A stretch of 60,222 bases of DNA from Geobacter sp. OR-1 (GTDB taxonomy: Bacteria > Desulfobacterota > Desulfuromonadia > Geobacterales > DSM-12255): NCBI RefSeq assembly GCF_000813145.1, contig NZ_BAZF01000024.1, positions 1 through 60,222 on the forward strand, read 5' to 3'. The position numbers were made by a program, and so were the translations under genes. This document shows, piece after piece, positions 29,724 to 39,195 of the stretch (positions within the stretch are counted from its first letter, which is position 1; the number at the start of each line of letters is the position of its first letter). The notes under the pieces are model-generated. The model saw nothing but the letters and a program-made list of their open reading frames with translations, had not been told where the DNA came from and ran no database searches.

Positions 29724-31280
29724 ATGGCAAAGAGTGCCCAGAAGGATGACAAGCAGATTATCAGGATTTTCGATACAACCCTGCGCGACGGGGAGCAGGC
29801 GCCAGGCAACAGTATGAACATCGAGGAGAAGCTGCGCCTTGCCAAACAGCTCCAGAAACTGAATGTCGACGTCATCGAGGCCGGCTTTCCGATTGCTTCG
29901 GAAGGTGACTTCGAGGCAGTGAAAAAGGTTGCGCAGACAATCAAGGGACCGCAGATTGCGGGTCTGTGCCGCTCAAGCGAAAAGGATATCGACCGGGCAT
30001 GGGAAGCGCTCAAGCATGCCGGGGAAAAGGGACGAATCCACACGTTCATTGCAACTTCTGACATTCACATGAAGTACAAACTGAAGATGGAGCCGGGGAA
30101 AGTTCTTGAGGATGCAGTAAAGGCGGTCAGGCGTGCCCGTTCATATACACCGAATGTCGAGTTTTCGTGCGAGGACGCTGTAAGGACACGGTTGCCGTTC
30201 CTGGTAGAGGTCGTTGAGGCGGTCATCGATGCCGGCGCAACAACGGTCAACATCCCTGACACGGTCGGCTACACCATACCGTTTGAGTATTTCAACATCA
30301 TAAAGCATCTCAAGGACAACGTCCGGAACATCGACAAGGCGGTCATCTCTGTCCACTGTCACAATGACCTGGGGCTTTCCGTGGCAAACTCGATTGCTGC
30401 GATCCAGGCCGGCGCAGGTCAGGTGGAATGCACCATCAACGGCATCGGTGAGCGCGCCGGCAACTGTTCGCTCGAAGAGTTTGTCATGATCCTCAAGACC
30501 CGTGCCGATATCCTGCCGTTCCGGTGCAATGTTGCGACGGAACAGCTGACCCCGGCCAGCCGCCTGCTTTCAACAATTACCGGTATTGCTGTCCAGCCCA
30601 ACAAGGCTATTGTCGGCGCCAATGCCTTTGCACATGAGGCTGGCATCCATCAGCATGGCGTTTTGATGGAAAAATCGACCTACGAGATCATGACGCCGGA
30701 TTCGGTGGGATTGAAAGAAAATGCGCTGGTGCTCGGCAAACATTCCGGTCGTCACGCATTCAAGAAACGCTTGATAGAGCTGGGTCATGACCTGAACGAC
30801 GAAGATCTGAACAAGGCGTTCGACAAGTTCAAATCGCTGGCCGACCTCAAGAAAGAGGTGTTCGACGAAGACCTCGAGGCATTGATTGCCGAGGAGGTAA
30901 TGCGGCCGGCCGAGAAGTACAAGCTCGACCATATTACCGTCACCTGCGGCTCGTTTGCAGTGGCAACCGCTACTGTGCAGCTGGAAATCGATGGTGAGCC
31001 GGTCAGGACCGCCGAACTCGGCGACGGCCCGGTTGACGCCACCCTGAAGGCGATCAAGAAGCTCACTAAGACGAAGGGTCGACTCCTCCAGTACAACGTC
31101 GGCTCCATAACCGGGGGTACCGATGCCCAGGGCGAGGTCACGGTCAAGGTTTCTGACGGCGACAAGACCGTTAGCGGCCGCGGCTCATCCACCGATATTA
31201 TCGAGGCTTCGGCAAAGGCTTACATCAATGCCCTGAACCGCCTGCATTATCAGAAGGGGAAGTTCATCGAGTCGCTGTAG
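29724..31280 (+). CDS. leuA: 2-isopropylmalate synthase
   Basis: 518 aa from ATG 29724 with GGAGG upstream; the frame opens earlier inside the T-box terminator but that is not a start. First committed step of leucine synthesis. The catalytic TIM barrel opens with 'IRIFDTTLRDGEQAPGNSM'; the metal site 'SVHCHNDLGLSVANS' and 'NGIGERAGNCSLEE' are present. The C-terminal LeuA allosteric domain (from about residue 390) carries 'GDGPVDA' and 'TDIIEASAKAYINALNRL'. Confidence 0.97.
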   Translation: MAKSAQKDDKQIIRIFDTTLRDGEQAPGNSMNIEEKLRLAKQLQKLNVDVIEAGFPIASEGDFEAVKKVAQTIKGPQIAGLCRSSEKDIDRAWEALKHAGEKGRIHTFIATSDIHMKYKLKMEPGKVLEDAVKAVRRARSYTPNVEFSCEDAVRTRLPFLVEVVEAVIDAGATTVNIPDTVGYTIPFEYFNIIKHLKDNVRNIDKAVISVHCHNDLGLSVANSIAAIQAGAGQVECTINGIGERAGNCSLEEFVMILKTRADILPFRCNVATEQLTPASRLLSTITGIAVQPNKAIVGANAFAHEAGIHQHGVLMEKSTYEIMTPDSVGLKENALVLGKHSGRHAFKKRLIELGHDLNDEDLNKAFDKFKSLADLKKEVFDEDLEALIAEEVMRPAEKYKLDHITVTCGSFAVATATVQLEIDGEPVRTAELGDGPVDATLKAIKKLTKTKGRLLQYNVGSITGGTDAQGEVTVKVSDGDKTVSGRGSSTDIIEASAKAYINALNRLHYQKGKFIESL

Positions 31281-31312
31281 TCCTGGGCGGTGAACGCAAA
31301 GCAGTAATTGAT

Positions 31313-31338
31313 GGGGGGGCTATGGCTCCCCCTTTTTT
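31313..31338 (+). terminator. Rho-independent terminator after leuA
   Basis: GGGGGGGC-TATG-GCTCCCCC with one G-T pair, followed by six T. Confidence 0.85.
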
Positions 31339-31388
31339 CTTGGTTTGGTGAGTGTGTACATGCACAAATCTGTGGTAGGATTTCTGTT

Positions 31389-33059
31389 ATGAAATCTTCA
31401 GCCATCATCATTACATTGATATGTTTGTTTGTCTTCGGACCTGTCTCTGCCTTGTGTGCCGGCGAGCTTGATAACCATTATCTGGAGCGTTTTGGTGAGC
31501 TCAGCCGGTCATACCCGGTTGCCGGCCTGTCTCAGGCGGGAAGAGAATTGCCTTTAGATCGATGCTATACGCCGGTCTATCATTCCTTGCGTCACGACTG
31601 GTCGAAGCTGGCCGCAGGAACGCAGCAGGTGCTGGCAAAATACCTGGCCAAGCCGGCTCTGGTCAATGAGGCGGTGGTCCGGTCTGCAGAAGGTCATTTC
31701 CTTATCCATTACGCTACAGACGGCAGTGATGCCCCGCCTCTCAGCGATGCCAATAACAATGGGATCCCTGACTGGGTGGAAACTGTCGCCGCAGTATTCG
31801 AAGCGGTATATGCCAGTGAAGTTCAGGAGATGGGCTATAATCCCGCACCTGCAGCCAGGGGGGAATACGATGTCTATCTCCAGAACCTCGGGGGAGCCAG
31901 TGTCAAGTATCTTGGCTTTACCAATGCGGCAACTCCCCTGAGCAGAACCTCGTATTCGAGTTATATTGTCATTGAAAACGATTTCGCCGAGTTCTCAAGC
32001 TACTCTCATAATCAGCTGTTGCAGATAACGGCGGCACACGAATACCATCACGCCATCCAGTATGGCTACAATTATTACTTCGATATCTGGTACGCAGAAG
32101 CAACTTCCACCTGGATGGAAGACGAGGTCTTCAATTCGGTGAACCAGCTTTATGACTACCTGCCGGGATACCTGCAAAATCCGGGTCTGCCGCTAGATAC
32201 GCCAGTTAGTGTCACTACCGGCGGAGGTTATGGCCGCTGGATCTTCAATCGCTATCTGGCGGAAATCAAAGGGCGGGATTCCATCAAATCCATCTGGGAA
32301 TTGCTGGCCACAGTGCCGGCACCGGCAAATGGCAGCGATATCAGGATGGTTCCCATTATCGATCAATCGCTGGCCGGGGAGTTGGATCAATATGTGCTCG
32401 GCGTGGGGAAAAGATTGGTGCTTCGCAACTGGATGAGTCACCAGAATGAGGTCTCCCTGATCCATCCGCTTCTCCTCGAAACTAATATCAACACGATTTC
32501 TTACCCTGCTGCGGATTATTCCTTCGCTTTCTATGCCGCCAATCCTCAGATCGATCTGTCAATGAAACCTGCCGGAGTTGCAGCGATAGCTCTGGCGGAT
32601 GCACTGCTTTTGTGCAACAACCTGACCGGGGCGACCGTGGTCCCTGCGGATCCATTGCAGCCGATCCCGAGCCTTCAGGACGCCCCGCTGAGTGGCAAGG
32701 CGCCAACGCTCGTAACAGGTCCTGCGGTGAGCAGTCCCGCGCAAAGTGGCGGCGGCGGGGGTGGCTGTTTCATTGCCACTGCCGCATACGGAAGTTATCT
32801 GCACCCGAAGGTTATGGTGCTCAGAAAATTCCGCGACCGATGGCTGATGACCAATCCGGTTGGCAGGATGCTGGTAAGGTGCTATTACCGGGTGAGCCCG
32901 GCCATGGCCGAGGTTGTTGCCCGCCACAAGTGGCTAGCCAGAGGGTGCCGGGCGCTGCTAGCCCCAATTCTTGTAACTGTGGAACATCCTGAGACTGTGG
33001 CTGCGCTGCTTATGGGGTGTTTGGGGTGGTGCCTGCTACGAAAACGGATTACCGAGTAG
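31389..33059 (+). CDS. Secreted MXAN_6640-like putative metalloprotease with CFI-box C-terminus
   Basis: 556 aa from ATG 31389; the frame opens at 31308 but the signal peptide ([20 protein letters not shown], then ALCAG) starts here. The zinc motif HExxH is in '[14 protein letters not shown]', with a downstream acidic segment '[15 protein letters not shown]' that may give the third ligand. The C-terminus has a Gly-rich linker, then '[18 protein letters not shown]' and an Arg-rich, partly hydrophobic tail; this is the CFI-box C-terminal domain of secreted proteins. The substrate is unknown. It stands alone between two terminators. Confidence 0.8.
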   Translation: MKSSAIIITLICLFVFGPVSALCAGELDNHYLERFGELSRSYPVAGLSQAGRELPLDRCYTPVYHSLRHDWSKLAAGTQQVLAKYLAKPALVNEAVVRSAEGHFLIHYATDGSDAPPLSDANNNGIPDWVETVAAVFEAVYASEVQEMGYNPAPAARGEYDVYLQNLGGASVKYLGFTNAATPLSRTSYSSYIVIENDFAEFSSYSHNQLLQITAAHEYHHAIQYGYNYYFDIWYAEATSTWMEDEVFNSVNQLYDYLPGYLQNPGLPLDTPVSVTTGGGYGRWIFNRYLAEIKGRDSIKSIWELLATVPAPANGSDIRMVPIIDQSLAGELDQYVLGVGKRLVLRNWMSHQNEVSLIHPLLLETNINTISYPAADYSFAFYAANPQIDLSMKPAGVAAIALADALLLCNNLTGATVVPADPLQPIPSLQDAPLSGKAPTLVTGPAVSSPAQSGGGGGGCFIATAAYGSYLHPKVMVLRKFRDRWLMTNPVGRMLVRCYYRVSPAMAEVVARHKWLARGCRALLAPILVTVEHPETVAALLMGCLGWCLLRKRITE

Positions 33060-33098
33060 TCTTTGGCCGTATATAGAGATGGGTGCCATAAAAATATA

Positions 33099-33129
33099 AA
33101 GGCCCTGGCGGTTGTTCCGTCAGGGCCTT
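33099..33129 (-). terminator. Rho-independent terminator after the cold-shock gene
   Basis: On the minus strand AAGGCCCTGACGG pairs with CCGCCAGGGCCTT around AACAA (one mismatch), followed by a T-rich stretch TATATTTTT. Confidence 0.85.
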
Positions 33130-33153
33130 GTGATTGATCGGGAGAATTTTGAT

Positions 33154-33354
33154 TTAGATCTTGCGAACGTTGGAAGCCTGAAGCCCTTTAGGTCCATTGA
33201 TGACATCGAATGTCACCGCCTGGCCCTCTGCCAGCGACTTGAAACCTTCTCCCTGGATGGCGGAAAAGTGCACGAATACATCGTCGCCATTTTCCTGCTC
33301 GATGAAACCGAAACCCTTTGCGTCGTTGAACCATTTTACCTTGCCCTGTGCCAT
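33154..33354 (-). CDS. Cold-shock-domain protein (CspA family)
   Basis: 66 aa OB-fold RNA chaperone. RNP1 'KGFGFIEQ' and RNP2 'DVFVHFSAI' are intact, as is the N-terminal '[11 protein letters not shown]'. A ~150-nt leader separates it from its promoter; such leaders often act as RNA thermosensors in csp genes, but no specific fold was verified here. AGGAGGAAG lies before the ATG. Confidence 0.96.
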   Translation of the reverse strand: MAQGKVKWFNDAKGFGFIEQENGDDVFVHFSAIQGEGFKSLAEGQAVTFDVINGPKGLQASNVRKI

Positions 33355-33510
33355 GTTCTGCTTCCTCCTTCGTGTTGCTCCGGGTCTTATTGCCGGATGT
33401 TTGGGGGTTACCGCAGTTGCCGGAGTCTTCTGGCAGGGAAGAGCAAGGCCCTACTGGGAACTTCGCATTTCCTGATTCCGCAAAAACGTCCGAAACTTAC
33501 TGCAGCGTAA

Positions 33511-33539
33511 AACTAGCATGTGTGAAATAATAGTGTCAA
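33511..33539 (-). promoter_or_regulatory. Predicted sigma-70 promoter of the cold-shock gene
   Basis: On the minus strand TTGACA (33539-33534), a 17-bp spacer and CTAGTT (33516-33511); TAGTTT with an 18-bp spacer is the alternative -10. Just upstream is a GGCTCA-GT-TGAGCC palindrome (33547-33560), near the LOG gene's stop. Confidence 0.65.
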
Positions 33540-33567
33540 GTACTTTGGCTCAGTTGAGCCGGCCCCG

Positions 33568-34596
33568 TCAAAACGTATTGATTCTCCCCAGGAAAGCGAT
33601 CAGCAATCCGTAATGCTGATGATCGAATGCGAAGGCAATACGGGGTAGATTGAGCAGGTCTGGTTCATCCGATTCCTCGGGCAATGGGCCGCTCCGTTTA
33701 ATCAGAGTGCCGGCGCGCCTGATCTCCGGGAACTCGTTAGAAAGGGTTTCAATCTGGTCGTCGGTGAGATCCTTGGTAAGTCTCACGACCAGTGTGCCAT
33801 TTACAAACCTGAGCGAGTGATAGATGCGATAAAAGCTTTCAATGGCATTAATTGCTTCTTCTACGGACCGGCTGATCGAGAAGATGGAAAAGTCTTCGGC
33901 TGAGATCAGCCCCTTGCCGAGCATGGAAGCTTTGATGAAATCAAAAAACCGGTCCCAGTAGCCGCTGTCATCATCGATCAATACGAGCGGCTTAGGCGCG
34001 GTTTTCCCGGTCTGAATCAGGGTAAACACCTCCATCGCCTCATCCAGGGTCCCAAACCCTCCGGGGAACACGGCGATAGCGTCGGATTCTTTTACAAACG
34101 CCACTTTTCTGTTGAAGAAATACTTGTAGGTAATGAGCCGTGGATTCTGTGCCATGACCGGATTGGGATTCTGCTCGAACGGGAGCCTGATGTTGACGGC
34201 AAACGAGTTTTCGCTGCCGGCGCCCTGGTTTCCTGCCTGCATTATGCCGCCGCCGCCACCGGTTATGGTCATGAAGCCCCGTTTCACCAGCTCCCGGCTG
34301 AAATCGACGCACTTCTGGTAGATCGGCTCACTCGGGTCGGTTCTGGCAGAACCGAAAATCGTCACTTTTTTCTTCTGACGATACGGTGCAAAGACCTTGT
34401 TGGTGTACCGCATCTCCTTCATGGTGTTGTTAAGCATCTTGAGATCGGCCAGATAATCGGTCTCCTGGCCGGCTTTCAGGGCGGAGATGATCATCTCCCG
34501 CACAAATTCCGGATGATGAATCCCATCGGCTTTTCGGATCAGCTCTTCGATCATCTGGTCGAGATCGCCGTTGCCCCTTGTAAAACTTAGTTCCAT
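33568..34596 (-). CDS. LOG-family protein (TIGR00730-like Rossmann fold)
   Basis: 342 aa. The LOG core (about residues 75-270) has 'VTIFGSAR', the glycine-rich nucleotide motif 'TGGGGGIMQAGNQGA' and 'FPGGFGTLDEAMEV', matching PGGxGTxxE. Family members cleave nucleoside 5'-monophosphates, releasing cytokinin bases or related products; older names call them lysine decarboxylases, wrongly. The flanking N-terminal ~75 and C-terminal ~70 residues make it longer than plant-type LOG (~200 aa). The physiological substrate is unknown. It is divergent from leuC. Confidence 0.88.
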   Translation of the reverse strand: MELSFTRGNGDLDQMIEELIRKADGIHHPEFVREMIISALKAGQETDYLADLKMLNNTMKEMRYTNKVFAPYRQKKKVTIFGSARTDPSEPIYQKCVDFSRELVKRGFMTITGGGGGIMQAGNQGAGSENSFAVNIRLPFEQNPNPVMAQNPRLITYKYFFNRKVAFVKESDAIAVFPGGFGTLDEAMEVFTLIQTGKTAPKPLVLIDDDSGYWDRFFDFIKASMLGKGLISAEDFSIFSISRSVEEAINAIESFYRIYHSLRFVNGTLVVRLTKDLTDDQIETLSNEFPEIRRAGTLIKRSGPLPEESDEPDLLNLPRIAFAFDHQHYGLLIAFLGRINTF

Positions 34597-34792
34597 AAAG
34601 AATAATGTCTCCTTGATCTCTGATTATGGGGGAGTATACCACCTGCTTCCCGCTCAGGCAAATTTCACAACGGTTTCAGGAATAAAATACCGTTGATTTG
34701 CCTGTACTGTTTGGGTTAGAGTATGGCCAGTTTCGGGTTTGCGCTATTATGCCCGATAGTTTCTGAGTCTCGTCTTGAAAGGATTTAAACGT

Positions 34793-36076
34793 ATGGGTCA
34801 GACAACAGCAGAAAAGATTTTTGCCAGTCATCTTGTTGATGAGCCGTTTAGCGGCACAAAGGTGCTGAAGCTTGATGTGGTTATGTGCCACGAAATCACT
34901 ACACCGATTGCCATAGCCGATCTTATGGCGCGCGGCAAGGATCGGGTATTCGATACCTCGAAGATAAAGGCGGTGATTGACCACGTCACTCCGAGCAAAG
35001 ACACCAAGACGGCCACTCAGGCCAAGATGTTGCGTGACTGGGCCAGGAGGCACAACATAAAGGATTTTTTCGACATCGGCGCTAATGGGGTATGTCACGC
35101 GCTATTCCCGGAAAAAGGGTTTATCCGCCCCGGCTACACCGTTATCATGGGCGATTCGCACACCTGCACCCACGGGGCCTTCGGCGCATTTGCCGCCGGC
35201 GTGGGGACCACTGACCTGGAAGTGGGCATCTTGAAAGGCGTTTGCGCATTCCGGGAGCCAAAGACGATCCGGTTCAACCTTAACGGCACGCTGCCGAAAG
35301 GGGTCTATGCCAAGGACGCCATACTCCATGTCATCGGACTCATAGGGGTAAACGGCGCCACTGACAGGGTCATGGAGTTCCGCGGTCCGGTTGTAGAAGC
35401 CATGACCATGGAGTCGCGCATGACGCTGTGCAACATGGCTATCGAGGCTGGCGGTACCTCCGGGATCTGCATGCCGGACAAGGTAACCGTCGAATACCTC
35501 TGGCCGTTCATCAAGGACGAATATGCATCGAAGGAAGAGGCCCTGGCTGCTTTCATCAAGTGGTGTTCCGACGAAGATGCCGTGTACGATCAGGTCTATA
35601 ATATCGATCTCTCAAGTCTGGAGCCGACCGTGACCTTCGGCTACAAACCCGACCAGGTGAAAACCGTCACCGAGATCGCCGGTGAGCCGGTGGACCAGGT
35701 CTATATCGGTTCCTGCACCAACGGTCGTCTGGAAGACCTCCGGATTGCGGCCGGAATCCTCAAAGGTAAGAAGATCGCGGCAACGGTGCGGGGCATCATG
35801 TCTCCTGCCACTCCCCATATCTATCAGGAGGCGCTGAAAGAGGGGCTGATCGACATCTTCATGGATGCCGGATTCTGCGTTACCAATCCGACCTGCGGGG
35901 CATGCCTCGGGATGAGCAACGGGGTGCTGGCCGAAGGCGAGGTCTGCGCATCCACCACCAACCGGAACTTCATGGGACGGATGGGTAAGGGGGGGATGGT
36001 GCATCTGATGTCACCGGCAACCAGTGCGGCAACGGCGATAGAGGGTAAAATCGCCGACCCCCGCAAGTATCTATGA
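34793..36076 (+). CDS. leuC: 3-isopropylmalate dehydratase, large subunit
   Basis: 427 aa from ATG 34793, with AAAGGA ~10 nt upstream; this is the ~420-aa LeuC/HacA type rather than the longer enterobacterial form. Aconitase-fold enzyme of leucine synthesis. The three [4Fe-4S] cysteines are in 'YIGSCTNGR' and 'NPTCGACLG'; 'GDSHTCTHGAFGAFAAGVGT' is the substrate loop. leuD follows after 103 bp. No T-box was seen upstream, unlike leuA. Confidence 0.96.
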   Translation: MGQTTAEKIFASHLVDEPFSGTKVLKLDVVMCHEITTPIAIADLMARGKDRVFDTSKIKAVIDHVTPSKDTKTATQAKMLRDWARRHNIKDFFDIGANGVCHALFPEKGFIRPGYTVIMGDSHTCTHGAFGAFAAGVGTTDLEVGILKGVCAFREPKTIRFNLNGTLPKGVYAKDAILHVIGLIGVNGATDRVMEFRGPVVEAMTMESRMTLCNMAIEAGGTSGICMPDKVTVEYLWPFIKDEYASKEEALAAFIKWCSDEDAVYDQVYNIDLSSLEPTVTFGYKPDQVKTVTEIAGEPVDQVYIGSCTNGRLEDLRIAAGILKGKKIAATVRGIMSPATPHIYQEALKEGLIDIFMDAGFCVTNPTCGACLGMSNGVLAEGEVCASTTNRNFMGRMGKGGMVHLMSPATSAATAIEGKIADPRKYL

Positions 36077-36179
36077 GAAGCACGGCTTTTCCGCAATCGC
36101 GGCGTTGCCCTGCGCTTATCGAAAAATCCACGCTTCTGGGGATTTGTTGGTTCAATTAATTTTTCAAGGAGATCTGCAT

Positions 36180-36707
36180 ATGAAAACATTCGGCGGGCCG
36201 GTGCTGTTTCTCGACCGGGCAGACATAAATACTGATGAGATCATCCCGGCAAAATATCTGACTGAAATAACCAAAGAAGACCTGAAACCGTACATCCTGG
36301 AAGATCTGAAACTCCCCGGTTTCGATCCCAAGGGACCAAAAACCAAGGCCGCCCGGGTCATTGTCAGCCGCGGGAATTTCGGCTGCGGCTCTTCGCGGGA
36401 GCACGCTCCCTGGGTGTTTGAGGTCAACGGGATCACGGCAGTGATTGCGGAATCTTTCGCCCGCATCTTCCGGCAGAATATGTTCAACTGCGGCATGGCT
36501 GCCATCGAACTGCCGAAAGCGGACATCGACCAGATTTTTTCGCATTCGGCGGGGGAAGATGTTGCCATGGCCCTGGACATCTCGGCCCAGACCTTGACCC
36601 TGAGCGGCGGAGGCAAGCAGAAAGCCTTCAGCTTCGATATTTCGCCCTTTGACAAGGCGCTTGTCCTGGCCGGCGGCTGGGTGGACTACGCCGACAAGCA
36701 GTATTGA
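36180..36707 (+). CDS. leuD: 3-isopropylmalate dehydratase, small subunit
   Basis: 175 aa from ATG 36180, preceded by AAGGAG. Swivel-domain subunit that completes the LeuC active site. The signatures 'DRADINTDEIIPAKYLTE' and 'NFGCGSSREHAPW' are intact. A terminator follows at once. Confidence 0.96.
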   Translation: MKTFGGPVLFLDRADINTDEIIPAKYLTEITKEDLKPYILEDLKLPGFDPKGPKTKAARVIVSRGNFGCGSSREHAPWVFEVNGITAVIAESFARIFRQNMFNCGMAAIELPKADIDQIFSHSAGEDVAMALDISAQTLTLSGGGKQKAFSFDISPFDKALVLAGGWVDYADKQY

Positions 36708-36731
36708 CCAAAGGATGGCCGGTCGTAATCG

Positions 36732-36766
36732 GGGCGGGAGACGCTTGTCTTCCGCCCTGTTTTTTT
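36732..36766 (+). terminator. Rho-independent terminator after leuD
   Basis: GGGCGGGAGAC-GCTT-GTCTTCCGCCC, an 11-bp stem with one mismatch, followed within two bases by seven T. Confidence 0.88.
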
Positions 36767-36879
36767 ATGTTTTGTGGCCGATGATCTGCACGGCTACTGC
36801 TTGATTAAGCTTTTTTGTTGACGATGATTCAAGGCAAGGCATAATATTCTTGCGTTGTTGGGTGTGGAATGAGGGGTGG

Positions 36880-38391
36880 ATGACGAGACCTTTACTTGCA
36901 TTTATGGTGCTGGCGAGCCTTCTCCTGCCGGCGATCCCTTCTTTTGGGGCGAAGGCGGGCGATATCGATGTCGAAGGCACCATATTCACTCTATGGCCGT
37001 TGATCGACTACCGCGAAAGCCCCAAAGAGCAGTTCAGCAACTTGGGGATACTCGGGCCACTCATAAAGATCCAGGAAAACAGAGGCGATTCCGTAGTTGC
37101 CTTCCGGCCGCTCTTTCACAACAGCGCCAATAAAAAGCAGGGAACCTCTGTCACCGAGTACCTTTACCCTCTGGCTTCCTCGGAAACAACGCCAGAGGTT
37201 TCCCGGTTCCAGTTTCTGAAACTCATTCAGAATAACAACTTTCGGAAGGACGAGGCAGGGGGAGGGGAGAAAGACAGCATGTTTTTCCCCTTCTATATCA
37301 GCGGGACCTCGAAGAAGTACGGGCCATACACCTCTGTTTTCCCGATTTACGGGGATATTTACGAGCGGTTCTGGAAGGATGAGTACCATTACGCTCTGTT
37401 TCCGCTGTATGGCAGTACGGTGAAGAACGGGACGACATCCCGAAACTATCTTTACCCGCTCTTCAACACGCTGGAAGGGGACAAGGAGTCCGGATTCCAG
37501 GTCTGGCCCCTTTACGGCCAGTCAGCCAAAGAGGGGGTCTACCGCAAAAGGTTTGTTCTCTGGCCTTTTGTTATCAGCGACACCAGGGGGCTCAATACTG
37601 CCAACCCCACGGAGAAGCTGTTTCTGCTGCCGTTTTACACGGCAACGGACTCTCCCGACAAGACCGAGCGGGGGTATTTCTGGCCGTTCTGCGGCTACCG
37701 CGACGACCGCAAGCTGAAAGAGCAGGAGACCGATTTTCTCTGGCCGTTTATATGGACAGTCCGGGGAGAGGAACGCCGGGTCGACAGCTATCTGCCGTTT
37801 TATTCCGGCGAGGTGAAAAAGGAGAGCAGCAAGCACTGGTATCTGTGGCCGCTGTTCCGGAATGATACCTTGACAACTGATACCTTCAGTCGCGACCGCA
37901 ACCGGGTGCTTTATTTTCTCTACTCAGACAGCCTTGAGCGCTGGGCCAAGGACGGATCGGAGCGAAAGCGCACTGCCTTGTGGCCAATGTTTGTATATCA
38001 ACGCGATCCCAGGGGGGTGAAAACCTTTTCGTTCCCAGCCCTGGTCGAACCGATTCTGGATCGGGGAGAGATCGAGCAGAACTGGTCGCCGTTGTGGCGC
38101 ATTTATCAACAGAAATGGACCGACTCCGGCGAATCGGTGGTATCATTTCTCTGGAGCCTGTACTGGCACGAGATCCGTGATGATGCGACAGCTTACGAGT
38201 TCTACCCGCTGCTGTTTTATCGCGGCAAGGCAGATTTTGCAGAAACGAGCATTTTTAAAGGGCTGGTTCGCTATAAAAATGTCGAAGGAGAAAAGAGCCT
38301 GAAGCTGTTATGGCTTCCGTTCGGGCTCAATTGGGGTGCGAAAGTGACCGGGAAGGGCTCTGCACCGATAACCGCCGGAGGGGGATTGTGA
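36880..38391 (+). CDS. Secreted aromatic-Pro-aromatic strand-repeat protein, candidate outer-membrane barrel
   Basis: 503 aa. The ATG at 36880 begins a signal peptide (MTRPLLAFMVLASLLLPAIP, then SFGAKA). The mature protein carries about 20 short repeats of the form [FLW]-x-[WFY]-P-[LFI]-[YFI], for example FTLWPLIDY, YALFPLYGS, FQVWPLYGQ, GYFWPFCGY and WYLWPLFRN. They are 20-30 residues apart, with charged stretches between. Alternating hydrophobic strands with aromatic belts suggest a beta-barrel or large beta-sheet protein; this is inference. I do not recognise a named family. Its stop overlaps the mlaE start (GTGA), tying it to lipid transport. Confidence 0.8.
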   Translation: MTRPLLAFMVLASLLLPAIPSFGAKAGDIDVEGTIFTLWPLIDYRESPKEQFSNLGILGPLIKIQENRGDSVVAFRPLFHNSANKKQGTSVTEYLYPLASSETTPEVSRFQFLKLIQNNNFRKDEAGGGEKDSMFFPFYISGTSKKYGPYTSVFPIYGDIYERFWKDEYHYALFPLYGSTVKNGTTSRNYLYPLFNTLEGDKESGFQVWPLYGQSAKEGVYRKRFVLWPFVISDTRGLNTANPTEKLFLLPFYTATDSPDKTERGYFWPFCGYRDDRKLKEQETDFLWPFIWTVRGEERRVDSYLPFYSGEVKKESSKHWYLWPLFRNDTLTTDTFSRDRNRVLYFLYSDSLERWAKDGSERKRTALWPMFVYQRDPRGVKTFSFPALVEPILDRGEIEQNWSPLWRIYQQKWTDSGESVVSFLWSLYWHEIRDDATAYEFYPLLFYRGKADFAETSIFKGLVRYKNVEGEKSLKLLWLPFGLNWGAKVTGKGSAPITAGGGL

Positions 38392-39164
38392 ACAGGGTGC
38401 TTGACGCCATCGGCAGACGGCTGATCTATTTCCAGGAAATAGTCGGCGAGGCCCTGATCCTGCTGGGGCAGACCATCTACTTTTTCCGGGAGGCGCATCG
38501 GAATTTTCAGAGCATTCTGGTGCAGATAACGATCATCGGGTATGAGACCCTCCCTGTGGCAGCGGTCATGGCATTTTTTGTCGGCATGGTTCTGGCCCTG
38601 AATACCGGCGTCGAATTGAACAAGTACGGCAGCCAGACAATTATAGGAGCGATAGTTGCCCATTCCATGGTCCGTGAGTTGGGGCCGGTAATGACGAGTT
38701 TTCTGGTGGCCGGCCGCGCCGGTTCGGCAATGGCTGCGGAGATCGGGGTAATGAAGGTCTACGAGGAGATCGACGCTCTCAAAACCCTCGACATAAACCC
38801 TGTCCGTTATCTGGCGATGCCGAGGATGATAGCCTGCCTTCTCTGTGTCCCAGCTCTGACAATCTTTGTCGATTTTATCGGGATAATCGGCGGTGCCATC
38901 ATCAGTAACCTCCATCCCAAGATATTCGTTTCGTACGCGACATATTACGACAGCCTGACCGCAGCGCTGAAGCTGCGGGAAGTGGCTAACGGCTTGATCA
39001 AATCGGTGGCGTTCGGAGGGATCATCGCCCTGGTTTGTTGTTACGTCGGTTTCAAGACTTCCGGCGGCGCCCGCGGCATAGGACGATCGACAACCCGTTC
39101 GGTCGTTCTGTCGTTTATGATGGTGCTGATCGCAGACTACTTTCTGACGCGGATACTGATGTAA
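38388..39164 (+). CDS. mlaE: MlaE-family lipid ABC transporter permease
   Basis: 258 aa from GTG 38388, overlapping the upstream stop. MlaE permease: five to six helices, 'FVGMVLALNTGVELNKYGSQ', the conserved 'REL-GPVMTSFLVAGRAGSAMAAEIGVMKV' region (seen as RELGPVMTSFLVAGR and GSAMAAEIGVMKV) and 'EEIDALKTLDINPVRYL'. It forms the inner-membrane channel for phospholipids moved by MCE proteins. mlaD follows directly; the ATPase gene mlaF, usually in the same operon, is not in this window. Confidence 0.95.
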   Translation: MNRVLDAIGRRLIYFQEIVGEALILLGQTIYFFREAHRNFQSILVQITIIGYETLPVAAVMAFFVGMVLALNTGVELNKYGSQTIIGAIVAHSMVRELGPVMTSFLVAGRAGSAMAAEIGVMKVYEEIDALKTLDINPVRYLAMPRMIACLLCVPALTIFVDFIGIIGGAIISNLHPKIFVSYATYYDSLTAALKLREVANGLIKSVAFGGIIALVCCYVGFKTSGGARGIGRSTTRSVVLSFMMVLIADYFLTRILM

Positions 39165-39195
39165 AGCAACGGCATGAAGAGGGAAAGGAACAACC

